A stretch of 64,000 bases of DNA from Alphaproteobacteria bacterium (lineage in GTDB: Bacteria; Pseudomonadota; Alphaproteobacteria; Caulobacterales; Hyphomonadaceae), in assembly GCA_018830285.1 (NCBI GenBank), contig JAHJSB010000010.1, forward strand, positions 62,001-126,000, in the 5' to 3' direction. Shown here in pieces: positions 54,365 to 62,718 of this stretch. Below the pieces are notes generated by a model. That model did not search any database, had not been told where the DNA came from, and was given only the letters and a program-made list of their open reading frames with translations. The translations under genes were made by a program, and so were the position numbers. Position 1 is the stretch's first letter; each line of letters begins with the position of its first letter.

Positions 54365-54456
54365 AAAAAAGTTTAACAGGAACCATGCGCAACGATGCGC
54401 GTATGAACCTGCGGTCGAGGACAATCCCGTCATTCGGCACAAGAAGGGGATCGAGT

Positions 54457-55629
54457 ATGAAAAAAACTCTTATGTGCGCGACAGCCGCGGCCGCGTTTGC
54501 GTCTGCTGGAATGGTCGCTCAAGCTGAAGAAGGTTGGTACGGCCGCGCCGATGCAACTTACGCGTTTGATGGTCGTCTGGACCACGATCCGGTAACACAG
54601 AACGTTATCGGTTCACTGGGCAGCAGCTCGGACGTCGAAGAAGCATGGGGCGGAGATGTCGGCCTGGGTTATGGCCTCGACAACGGAATTCGTATCGAAG
54701 GCGTTCTCGGATACAGCAGTGGCGACCTGAGCGTTCCTTCCGACGTGAACGGCGTCTTGGCAGGCGCAGTCTCAAATCCACGCGGTAATCTTCAGACGAC
54801 CGACCTGATGCTTAACGGCATTTATGATTTCAACCGCGCAGGTGCTTTCCAGCCTTACGTCGGTCTCGGTATCGGCGCTGTTCGCGCCAAGGCCAAGGCA
54901 AGCAATCTTGCGTTCGCAACGGGAACAGACCTGTCTGCGGCGAATGGCTTTTCCGGATCAGATACCGGTCTGGCTTACCAGGGATTGCTCGGCTTCGGCT
55001 ACAAGCTCAGCGAAAAGCTTACCATGGATGTCGGCTACAAGTATTTTGTGGCTGAGGAACTCGACCTCGACGGCGTCCACGGCGGCATTGGTTACGAAGG
55101 CGATCTGACCAAGCATTCTGCTACGGTTGGCCTTCGTTATGCGTTTGGCGCAACACCGCCACCTCCGCCACCTCCGCCACCGCCGCCACCTCCTCCGCCA
55201 CCACCTCCGCCACCGCCACCACCTCCGCCGCCACCACCTCCGACGACGGAAACGGTTGCTCCTGAAGTTGTGTGTGCAGGCTTGAACCAGAACTTCGTTG
55301 TCTACTTCGAGTGGGACAAAGCTGATCTGACAAGCCAGGCTGCTGCGGTTATCGACCAGGCGGTTGCCAACATCACCGCAGGTGCCGGTTGTGCGCCAAG
55401 TGCCGTGTCTATCGCTGGTCACACTGATACGTCGGGCGCCAGCGCCTACAACGCGCAGCTGTCGCAGCGCCGCGCAGACATCGTGGCTTCGGCTCTCGTG
55501 TCACGTGGTGTTGACGCAACGCTCATCACCGAGACGGCTAAAGGCGAAACAGATCTCGCCAAAGCCACGCGTGATGGTGTTCGTGAACCTCTGAACCGTC
55601 GTTCGGTGGTTGAGATCACCGTGCAGTAA
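54457..55629 (+). CDS. OmpA-family outer-membrane protein with polyproline linker
   Basis: Structural porin-like protein that anchors the outer membrane to peptidoglycan. Of 390 residues, 1-22 are a signal peptide (cleavage after AQA), about 23-230 an eight-strand barrel (EGWYGRADATYAFDG at the start, HSATVGLRYAFG at the end), 234-262 a run of 29 prolines, and about 270-390 an OmpA C-terminal domain with FVVYFEWDKADLT and GHTDTSGASAYNAQLSQRRAD, the peptidoglycan-binding site. A strong terminator follows. Long proline runs stall ribosomes and need EF-P (general knowledge). Confidence 0.93.
   Translation: MKKTLMCATAAAAFASAGMVAQAEEGWYGRADATYAFDGRLDHDPVTQNVIGSLGSSSDVEEAWGGDVGLGYGLDNGIRIEGVLGYSSGDLSVPSDVNGVLAGAVSNPRGNLQTTDLMLNGIYDFNRAGAFQPYVGLGIGAVRAKAKASNLAFATGTDLSAANGFSGSDTGLAYQGLLGFGYKLSEKLTMDVGYKYFVAEELDLDGVHGGIGYEGDLTKHSATVGLRYAFGATPPPPPPPPPPPPPPPPPPPPPPPPPPPPPTTETVAPEVVCAGLNQNFVVYFEWDKADLTSQAAAVIDQAVANITAGAGCAPSAVSIAGHTDTSGASAYNAQLSQRRADIVASALVSRGVDATLITETAKGETDLAKATRDGVREPLNRRSVVEITVQ
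55156..55242 (+). repeat. CCN triplet repeat coding for 29 prolines
   Basis: Twenty-nine consecutive proline codons using a mixture of CCG, CCA and CCT, with no CCC. The mixed codons argue against simple slippage of one triplet, but short repeated blocks such as CCACCTCCG recur, so length variation between strains is plausible. Confidence 0.9.
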
Positions 55630-55649
55630 CGGATCTACACCCAAGATTT

Positions 55650-55683
55650 AAACGGCCCGGCAAACAGCCGGGCCGTTTTTGTT
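55650..55683 (+). terminator. Intrinsic terminator of the ompA-like gene
   Basis: AAACGGCCCGGC (55650-55661) and GCCGGGCCGTTT (55667-55678) pair perfectly around AAACA and run into a T-rich tail, 20 bases after the stop codon. It is the clearest plus-strand terminator in the window. Confidence 0.92.
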
Positions 55684-55740
55684 TGTGCTGCCAACGGCCG
55701 CCCACTTGCCCCGCATCGTTACCTATGAAACCAAGTAGCC

Positions 55741-57000
55741 ATGAACGATCTATCGAGACTGACGAACGAAGATAAAGCCGCGCGCGAGCGCATTGGTTCT
55801 GCTGCCGCTGACATGCTGGCGCGCACCTGCGCCTGGTCCGACATGAATACAGGCAGCTGGAATATAGAGGGACTGAATATCTTTTCCGGTGTTCTCGCCA
55901 ATGCGTTTTCCGAACTTGACGCGGATATCCGGCTCCAGGAAGCACCAGGTTTCGAAACGATCGACTCGTCGGGCAATATCCAGACTATTCACACCGCACC
56001 AATTTTGCGTGCATCGGCGCGCACGTCAGCCCCCGTTCAGGTTGTTCTGACCGGGCACTACGATACCGTGTTTCCGAAAGGCACTTTCGAAGGCGTGACG
56101 GACCTTGGCGATGGTCGCTTCAACGGGCCAGGACTTGCCGACATGAAAGGCGGGCTTTGTGTTATGCTGGAAGCCCTGAAGGCATTTGAGGCCGGACCAT
56201 TTCGTGATCGCCTTGGCTACCAGATCGTGGTCACGCCCGATGAGGAAATCGGCAATCATGCAAGCTCGGCAGCACTGACTGAAGCGGCTAGGTCTGGCGC
56301 TCATATCGGCATGACCTATGAGCCCGCAATGGATACCGGTGCGATGGCAGGCGGACGCAAAGGCTCGGCCGTATTCGACATTGTGCTGCACGGAAAAGCT
56401 GCGCACGCGGGCAGAGCCAAGGAAGAAGGACGAAGCGCGATTGAAGCGGCTGCTGAACTGGTCGTCGCATTGGAAGGACTCAATGGCAAACGTGACGGCG
56501 TGACGTTCAATGTCGGGACGATCGAAGGCGGCAGCGCTGTCAATATTGTGCCCGACCTGGCCATCGTCCGATTTGGGGCACGCGCACCGGACGCTGCAGC
56601 CGCAACCTGGGCAACGGCTGCGGTCGACCGGCTCTTTGGGCAGGCGACGTCCAGGCCCGGCATATCTGGCCATGTTCACGGCGGATTCTATCGCCCCCCA
56701 AAACCGCGGAACACTGCGCAGCAGGCCATATTCGCAGCGGTCCATGCTACGGGTCAGGCAATCGGTCTGAATCTCGAATTTGTTGATACAGGCGGTGTCT
56801 GCGAAGGAAACAACATCTTTGCTGCTGGCGTACCCAATGTTGATACGCTCGGCGTTCGAGGCGGCCGGATTCACTCGCACGAAGAATTCGTCGTGACCGA
56901 GAGCTTTGCAGAGCGTGCTACCCTGTCGGCGCTGCTTTTGAATCGTCTGGCAGACGGACGCATGGATGGTCCACGCATCAAGGCGATGATGGAGAACTGA
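55741..57000 (+). CDS. M20-family metallohydrolase heading the AST operon
   Basis: Zinc hydrolase of 419 residues with the carboxypeptidase G2/ArgE-type layout: GHYDTVF (His, Asp ligands), GPGLADMKGG (bridging Asp), TPDEEIG (catalytic Glu pair), HGKAAHAGRA in the lid domain and HSHEEFV near the end (last ligand). It sits one base upstream of astA in the arginine succinyltransferase operon. That position, and the lack of an astE gene in the run, suggest it removes succinate from succinylglutamate (inference). Other N-acyl amino-acid substrates are possible. Confidence 0.82.
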   Translation: MNDLSRLTNEDKAARERIGSAAADMLARTCAWSDMNTGSWNIEGLNIFSGVLANAFSELDADIRLQEAPGFETIDSSGNIQTIHTAPILRASARTSAPVQVVLTGHYDTVFPKGTFEGVTDLGDGRFNGPGLADMKGGLCVMLEALKAFEAGPFRDRLGYQIVVTPDEEIGNHASSAALTEAARSGAHIGMTYEPAMDTGAMAGGRKGSAVFDIVLHGKAAHAGRAKEEGRSAIEAAAELVVALEGLNGKRDGVTFNVGTIEGGSAVNIVPDLAIVRFGARAPDAAAATWATAAVDRLFGQATSRPGISGHVHGGFYRPPKPRNTAQQAIFAAVHATGQAIGLNLEFVDTGGVCEGNNIFAAGVPNVDTLGVRGGRIHSHEEFVVTESFAERATLSALLLNRLADGRMDGPRIKAMMEN

Positions 57001-57001
57001 G

Positions 57002-58042
57002 ATGTCCAGCGCCTATGTCATGCGCCCGTCGAGACTTGATGATTTTGATGCACTGATGGACCTCGCCCGTCAATCAGGGCCCGGATTTACAAGTTTGCCC
57101 GTCGATGAATCCATCCTGCGCGAGCGCCTGGAGAAGTCGGAACGCGCGTTCAACGGCCTCCAGAAGCGCATTGAGTATGGTAAATACCTGCTCATGATGG
57201 AGAATGTCGGCACTGGCGAAGTCGTGGGTTGCTCGGCAGTCAAAGCCGGCACCGGAATAGACCAGCCATTTTTCAACTATCGCGTCATTACGCTCGCCCA
57301 AGCCAGCCATGCTGCGGGCAACATGCGTTTCGATATGGATGCGTTGATTCTGACGAATGAATATGTCGGCTACACCGAAGTCGGTACGCTATTCCTGAAG
57401 CCCGAGCATCGGGGTGGCGGCGCTGGACGGCTCGCGGCTCAGTCGCGCTACCTGTTGATGGCCGCAGCACCTGAAAGGTTCAGCAACCACGTGCTGGCCG
57501 AACTGCGCGGCGTCGTGGACGACGATGGACGGTCGCCATTCTGGGAATGTCTCGGACGTCATTTCTTCCGTATGGATTTCACCGAGGCTGACCGCCTTTC
57601 GGCGACCACCGACAACCAGTTCATCCTCGATCTCATGCCAAAATACCCGATCTATGTGGATCTCTTGCCGCCGGAGGCGCGCGAGGTCATCGGCCGCTGT
57701 CATTCCGAAGGTGTCGGAGCCTACAAATTGTTGCAATGGGAAGGATTCCAGTTCGACCGCACTGTCGATATTTTCGACGGTGGGCCATTGGTTGCGGCGC
57801 AGCGCCGACACCTTAGAACCATTCAGGAAAGCCGGATCGTGACGCTCAAGGCAGGAGACGTGTCTGGCCGCGCCGATGCAAAGCAGGGGCTCGTGTCCAG
57901 CAATGTGCTCCCCGATTTCCGCGTATCACTCGCGACAATGGCAGTCGACGATGACAATGTCGCGACCCTGTCACCCTCCATCATCGAAGCCCTTCAATTG
58001 AAGCCGGGCGCTGAAGCGCGCATCTGGCTACGGAGCAAGTAA
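57002..58042 (+). CDS. astA: Arginine N-succinyltransferase
   Basis: Transfers succinyl from succinyl-CoA to arginine, first step of the AST catabolic pathway. The 346-residue protein has the family start MRPSRLDDFDALMDLARQ, the ERLEKSERAF segment, TLFLKPEHRGGGAGRLAAQSR with the acyl-CoA loop, and ELRGVVDDDGRSPFWECLG. It follows the M20 gene directly and its stop overlaps the astD start. Confidence 0.95.
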   Translation: MSSAYVMRPSRLDDFDALMDLARQSGPGFTSLPVDESILRERLEKSERAFNGLQKRIEYGKYLLMMENVGTGEVVGCSAVKAGTGIDQPFFNYRVITLAQASHAAGNMRFDMDALILTNEYVGYTEVGTLFLKPEHRGGGAGRLAAQSRYLLMAAAPERFSNHVLAELRGVVDDDGRSPFWECLGRHFFRMDFTEADRLSATTDNQFILDLMPKYPIYVDLLPPEAREVIGRCHSEGVGAYKLLQWEGFQFDRTVDIFDGGPLVAAQRRHLRTIQESRIVTLKAGDVSGRADAKQGLVSSNVLPDFRVSLATMAVDDDNVATLSPSIIEALQLKPGAEARIWLRSK

Positions 58043-59496
58043 TGGCAACTGGCGTCTATATTGACGGTAAATGGTCTAAAGGCAGTGGTACGCGTTTTGA
58101 AAACACTTGTCCGGCAACAGGCGAGAAAGTGTGGGAAGGCAACTCTGCTGGCCCGGACGAGGTAAACGCTGCGGTCAGCTCGGCGCGCAAAGCCTTTGCA
58201 CATTGGTCGAGATTGCCACAGGGCGACCGAACGGCAGTCCTCGAACGGTACGCCGAGGAAATCGCAAAGCGAACGGACTCCATTGCGACCACCATTAGTC
58301 GCGATATGGGCAAGGTTCTCTGGGAGACCCGCGCCGAGGCCGCAACAATGAAAGCAAAAGTCGCTGTGTCTATCGCCGCGCAGAACGAGCGTGCGGGTTC
58401 GAAATTTGAAATGGCGGCATTTGGGTCGTCCCACCTGACACATCGTGCTCACGGCGTGATGGCTGTATTCGGACCTTTCAATTTTCCCGGTCACCTGCCC
58501 AATGGACACATCGTGCCTGCGCTACTCGCCGGGAACACCTGCGTCTTCAAACCATCGGAACTCGCACCCGGCGTTGCGACGCACATGGCCGAGGCATTCG
58601 AAGCGGCGGGCCTGCCGGAAGGCTGCCTCAACATCGTGCATGGTACCCGTGAGACCGGGGGAGCCCTCCTCAACGCAGACATCAACGGTCTGCTGTTCAC
58701 CGGCTCGGCCAACACCGGCGTCTTCTTCCACAAGCATTTTGCAGGCCGCCCGGAAGTCATTCTCGCGCTGGAGATGGGCGGAAATAATCCGCTCATCATA
58801 TGGGATCCCGCAAGTGTAGAAGCGGCTGCCGACATCGCGGCCCAATCCGCTTTTCTGACGACGGGGCAACGCTGTTCCTGCGCGCGCAGGATAATCCTGC
58901 CTGAAGGCAAGTTCGGCGACGATGTCCTGGAGGCAATCATTGCGCGCGCCAAGGCCATCAAGATTGGGGCGTGGGACGAAGAAGGCGTGTTTATGGGTCC
59001 ACTCGTCTCTGAGGCCGCCGCGCAAGCTGCAACAGACTTCCAGATGATGCTCTCAAAGGCTGGCGGAAAATCGCTCCGCCGTCTCAAGCGCATGGACCGG
59101 GGTGGTGGATTCGTGACCGCTGGGGTCATCGACGTGACAGAAGCGCACCATATACCAGACGAAGAGCTTTTCGGGCCGCTGATGCAGGTCGTCAGGGTCA
59201 AGACTTTCGACGAAGCGCTGCAACGCGCTAACGCGACACGCTTTGGTCTCTCCGGTGGCTTGGTCAGCGACGACGATGCGCTTTGGGTCAAGGCGCACAG
59301 GGAAATGCGGGCAGGCATTCTCAACCGCAACAGGCCAACAGCGGGCGCCAGTGGGGCAATGCCATTCGGCGGCCCCGGTCTGTCCGGCAACTTCCGGCCT
59401 GGGGCGTATTACGCCGCGGACTATTGCGCGTGGCCACAAGCGAGCCAGGTATCTGACAAAGCTGAACGCATGGGTGCGCAAGGCTTCCCCCAATGA
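58042..59496 (+). CDS. astD: N-succinylglutamate 5-semialdehyde dehydrogenase
   Basis: NAD-dependent aldehyde dehydrogenase for the fourth AST step. The 484-residue protein has the cofactor region FGPFNFPGHLPNGHIVPAL, FTGSANTG, the general base LEMGGNNPL and catalytic cysteine TTGQRCSCARR, and the AstD-typical RPTAGASGAMPFGGPGLSGN near the end. It overlaps astA by one base and astB by four. Confidence 0.95.
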   Translation: MATGVYIDGKWSKGSGTRFENTCPATGEKVWEGNSAGPDEVNAAVSSARKAFAHWSRLPQGDRTAVLERYAEEIAKRTDSIATTISRDMGKVLWETRAEAATMKAKVAVSIAAQNERAGSKFEMAAFGSSHLTHRAHGVMAVFGPFNFPGHLPNGHIVPALLAGNTCVFKPSELAPGVATHMAEAFEAAGLPEGCLNIVHGTRETGGALLNADINGLLFTGSANTGVFFHKHFAGRPEVILALEMGGNNPLIIWDPASVEAAADIAAQSAFLTTGQRCSCARRIILPEGKFGDDVLEAIIARAKAIKIGAWDEEGVFMGPLVSEAAAQAATDFQMMLSKAGGKSLRRLKRMDRGGGFVTAGVIDVTEAHHIPDEELFGPLMQVVRVKTFDEALQRANATRFGLSGGLVSDDDALWVKAHREMRAGILNRNRPTAGASGAMPFGGPGLSGNFRPGAYYAADYCAWPQASQVSDKAERMGAQGFPQ

Positions 59497-60812
59497 CCGC
59501 TTTTGAAGTGAATTTCGATGGCCTGATCGGTCCGTCGCACAATTATGGTGGCCTGTCAGATGGCAACCTCGCGAGTGCCACGCATGCGGGGGCTGTCTCC
59601 AACCCGCGTGAAGCGGCCCTGCAGGGCCTCGAAAAGATGCGGACAATGCTGCGGGCAGGCCTCGTCCAAGGCGTCCTGCCACCCTTGCCTCGGCCAAACT
59701 TTGATTTCCTCGTCTCGGCAGGTTTCAGAGGCACTGATGCCCAGATCATCGAAGCTGCCGCTCGGCTGGCACCGCATCTGCTCAAGACCGCCTATTCAGC
59801 CAGCAACATGTGGACGGCAAATGCTGCAACAGTATCCCCGTCAGCGGACACGTCAGATGGCCGCCTTCACTTCACGACAGCAAACCTGTCGACGATGCTT
59901 CATCGCAGTATCGAGCATCCGGATACGACAGCGACGCTGATCTCGCTTTTCGACAATGAAGACCATTTTGCCGTGCATTCGGCGCTTCCGATGCACCCCG
60001 ATTTTGCCGACGAGGGCGCCGCCAACCATGTACGTCTTTGTGCCGAGCATGGCGCAGCTGGCGTCGAGCTGTTTGTATTCGGCCGGTTGGCTGGAGAAAA
60101 CGCGGCCGGGTTTCCGGCCCGCCAAAGCCGCCTGGCAAGTGAATCTATTGTGCGCGGCCATGGTCTGGACACCTCTCGTTCGTTACTGTTGCGCCAATCC
60201 GTCGACGCGATCGATGCGGGCGCATTCCACAATGATGTCGTCTGCGTCGGCGCGCTGGATACGCTGTTCTTTCATGAGATGGCCTTCCAGGACACCAAGG
60301 GCGCGCTCGCAGCCATCCGGCAAGCGGCTGAAGGCCTGTTTGAATTGAAACCGGTCATGGTGCCCGATGCGGAAGTCCCGATCTCCGATGCGATCCGGTC
60401 CTATTTGTTCAATTCTCAACTGGTCCAGATGCCCGGCGAGGACCGCCTGGTTCTGGTCGCGCCGACTGAATCCCAGGAAATGGAATCGTCCCGCGTATTC
60501 TGCGAAAAAATGGTCTCGGGAAACGGCCCGATCGGTCGCGTTGAATATGTCGATGTCCGCCAGTCCATGCGCAATGGCGGCGGCCCGGCGTGCCTGCGCC
60601 TCCGTGTCGTGATGACTGAGGCTGAAGTAAATGCCTGTCATCAGGGCGTGCTTCTGGACGAGGAAGCCATCGATGAGCTTCAGGACGTCGTCCGGGCGAC
60701 CTACCGGGACCGTCTGGCGCCATCCGATCTTGCCGATCCGGTTTTCGCAGACGAATGCCGCGCAGCGCGGGAACAATTGCTGGCCGTCCTTGACCTTGAG
60801 TCACTCGCCTGA
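59493..60812 (+). CDS. astB: N-succinylarginine dihydrolase
   Basis: Converts succinylarginine to succinylornithine, releasing ammonia and carbon dioxide. The 439-residue protein has the hallmark NFDGLIGPSHNYGGLSDGN, MWTANAATVSPSADT, HNDVVCVGALDTLFFHE and the catalytic cysteine in RNGGGPACLRLRV. The start overlaps astD in an ATGA junction. maiA follows after 17 bases with AGGAG. Confidence 0.96.
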   Translation: MTAFEVNFDGLIGPSHNYGGLSDGNLASATHAGAVSNPREAALQGLEKMRTMLRAGLVQGVLPPLPRPNFDFLVSAGFRGTDAQIIEAAARLAPHLLKTAYSASNMWTANAATVSPSADTSDGRLHFTTANLSTMLHRSIEHPDTTATLISLFDNEDHFAVHSALPMHPDFADEGAANHVRLCAEHGAAGVELFVFGRLAGENAAGFPARQSRLASESIVRGHGLDTSRSLLLRQSVDAIDAGAFHNDVVCVGALDTLFFHEMAFQDTKGALAAIRQAAEGLFELKPVMVPDAEVPISDAIRSYLFNSQLVQMPGEDRLVLVAPTESQEMESSRVFCEKMVSGNGPIGRVEYVDVRQSMRNGGGPACLRLRVVMTEAEVNACHQGVLLDEEAIDELQDVVRATYRDRLAPSDLADPVFADECRAAREQLLAVLDLESLA

Positions 60813-60829
60813 ACGACAGGAGATAAAGC

Positions 60830-61477
60830 ATGCTGAAACTCTATGACTATTGGCGGTCGTCGGCAGCTTACAGGGTGCGTATTGCGCTGAACCTGAAAGA
60901 GGCGCGATACGAGAATGTGCCCGTGAACATCACACCCGGACAGGACGAGCAATTGCAGGACACCTATCGGCTCGTCAATCCTCAGATGCGCGTACCGTCC
61001 ATCGAAGTAGACGGCCACATCGCCGGACAATCTCTGGCCATCATCGAATGGATTGACGAGACCATGCCGGGGCCCGCCTTGCTGCCCAAAGAACCTTGGG
61101 TGCGTCTTCAGGCGCGCGCCTTCGCGGACACGATCGCTTGTGACATCCATCCCCTGAACAACCTGTCGGTACTCGCCGCGTTGAGGCAGGACTTTGGCGC
61201 AGACGATGCCGCAGTGAAGGATTGGTATCACGATTGGATCAGGCGCGGTTTCCTTGCGCTTGAATCGATTGCACAGGACCTGCCTCAGACAAGCCTGTTG
61301 TTTGGTGACGAACCGACGATCGCGGAAATCTGTCTCGTGCCCCAGGTCGCCAACGCAAGGCGATTCGATATGGACCTGTCCGACTATCCCCGCCTTGTTG
61401 AAGTCGATGCAGCCTGCCGCGAAATCTCGGCGTTCGCGCGCGCGGCACCCGAATCGCAAACCCGGCCTTCAGCCTAG
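60830..61477 (+). CDS. maiA: Maleylacetoacetate isomerase / zeta-class glutathione transferase
   Basis: Glutathione-dependent isomerase of tyrosine and phenylalanine breakdown. The 215-residue protein has the zeta-class LYDYWRSSAAYRVRIALN (with SSAAY in place of the usual SSCS), NPQMRVPSIEVDG and the C-terminal GDEPTIAEICLVPQV. The usual partners (fumarylacetoacetase, homogentisate dioxygenase) are not adjacent; it may be carried by the AST operon. The TAG shares CTAG with the stop of a convergent gene. Confidence 0.87.
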   Translation: MLKLYDYWRSSAAYRVRIALNLKEARYENVPVNITPGQDEQLQDTYRLVNPQMRVPSIEVDGHIAGQSLAIIEWIDETMPGPALLPKEPWVRLQARAFADTIACDIHPLNNLSVLAALRQDFGADDAAVKDWYHDWIRRGFLALESIAQDLPQTSLLFGDEPTIAEICLVPQVANARRFDMDLSDYPRLVEVDAACREISAFARAAPESQTRPSA

Positions 61478-62307
61478 TTTTCGTCTTCGGCCCGTTTCGC
61501 ATCCGTATCGCCGGGGCGACGAATGTCGATGATCTCGACTTCCTCCAGTGAGCCAAGCGGCTCAGCCGTTTTGGCAACGTTTGCCTCCAGCCACGCTGTA
61601 AGGCCCGCGAGGTTCTCGCCGCCGATAGGCGTGTCTTGCGCTACGATCATCATACCGTCTTGACGACCGATTCTGACGATCGGCTGGCAGGTATCTGCCG
61701 TGTCATATTGGTCAGGACAGTAGGCCATGAGGGTATCAGGCGCCGATGGCACAAGCGCTACAGCCGGAAACGGTGCGGTCGCTCCCTTGGCTCGCGTAAG
61801 CCGGAGGAAGCCGCCGAACCGGGCACGAAGTGCTTCGTCGCTCGTCAACGACGAAAGCATTTCCGAGGGGAGGGCGTGGTCTGTCGCTATGACGAAGGCG
61901 CGCCCACGATTATTCGTACCCACATAGGCCCGAAACGCCGCGGCCAAGTCGGTTGCTTCGTCCCCACTGCGATAAAGAGGCGCGTAGACCGGGCCGATCA
62001 ATGACAAGGTTTCGGCGAGCCGCCCCGACTGCTCTTTGGCGCGGTTTGTCTGGGCTAAAAGGTCCGCTTCCGATCGCGGATCCAAACCGGTGCCCGGTCC
62101 AACGAGGATGACATCGACGGCCCAGCCGTCTTTCCAGACAGGCGCCGGAGATTCGGCAGGAAGGGCGGCCCAACTATCGGTCGTGCGATAGTCAAACGTC
62201 GGCAAGGCGATAGGGACTCCGGGCATGAAAAACGTCCGGTAAGCCCACGGTCCCAATCCGATACCAAGAATGACCAGAATCCCGAGAATCAAAAACACGC
62301 GCTTCAT
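61474..62307 (-). CDS. Uncharacterised membrane-anchored protein (DUF3089-like at best)
   Basis: I do not recognise this family with confidence. The 277-residue protein has a single N-terminal membrane helix (about residues 4-24, FLILGILVILGIGLGPWAY) and a soluble domain with GWAVDVILVGPGTGLDPRSE, GRAFVIATDHALPSEML and a C-terminal EEVEIIDIRRPGD. The alternation of strands and helices hints at an alpha/beta hydrolase-like fold related to DUF3089, but no clear nucleophile elbow is seen. It starts at the ATG at 62307 and converges with maiA. Confidence 0.5.
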   Translation of the reverse strand: MKRVFLILGILVILGIGLGPWAYRTFFMPGVPIALPTFDYRTTDSWAALPAESPAPVWKDGWAVDVILVGPGTGLDPRSEADLLAQTNRAKEQSGRLAETLSLIGPVYAPLYRSGDEATDLAAAFRAYVGTNNRGRAFVIATDHALPSEMLSSLTSDEALRARFGGFLRLTRAKGATAPFPAVALVPSAPDTLMAYCPDQYDTADTCQPIVRIGRQDGMMIVAQDTPIGGENLAGLTAWLEANVAKTAEPLGSLEEVEIIDIRRPGDTDAKRAEDEN

Positions 62308-62333
62308 CTGGGGTCCTGACGCCTCTCTTGCTT

Positions 62334-62717
62334 TCAGGCGGGCGTGGAGAGCGCGGCCTTCAGTCCGGAATAGTTCGGTTGGTCGATAGACAACTGGGCA
62401 ATAGTGGTCGTTTTGAGATGCGCGAACAAGCCGGGTGTTGCAGCGTCCATTTCGCCGCCTCGAATGCGGGCGCACAGGTTCCGGTTCATGGCGTCGACCG
62501 ACGCGTTCATGTCAGTATCAAGGATTGCACGGAGTCCCGCCGCCTCGGCGGATTCTGCAGCCGGACGCTGTTCGAGTTCCCGCAACAAGGTAGCGAGCAC
62601 GTTCGACGCGACCCGGGCATGGAACGCCGCGTGGCCAGTGAGTTGCGGCGCGGCTGCGTCGTCGATAAACGACTTTACCGCTGCGATGAGTTCGGAAGGT
62701 GAGGGGGCGTCATGCAT
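62334..62717 (-). CDS. DUF6285-type small protein
   Basis: A 127-residue, mostly helical protein (ELIAAVKSFIDDAAAPQLTG, FHARVASNVLATLLREL, AHLKTTTIAQLSIDQPNYSG) of the type that accompanies acyl-CoA-linked aminoglycoside-phosphotransferase-like genes. Its start lies one base after the stop of the phosphotransferase gene on the same strand, so the two are a unit. Function is unknown. Confidence 0.65.
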   Translation of the reverse strand: MHDAPSPSELIAAVKSFIDDAAAPQLTGHAAFHARVASNVLATLLRELEQRPAAESAEAAGLRAILDTDMNASVDAMNRNLCARIRGGEMDAATPGLFAHLKTTTIAQLSIDQPNYSGLKAALSTPA

Positions 62718-62718
62718 G

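Noticed and set aside
55156-55242. Proline-codon repeat as a CRISPR or satellite array
   Set aside because: It is in frame within a typical OmpA-family linker and has no spacers.
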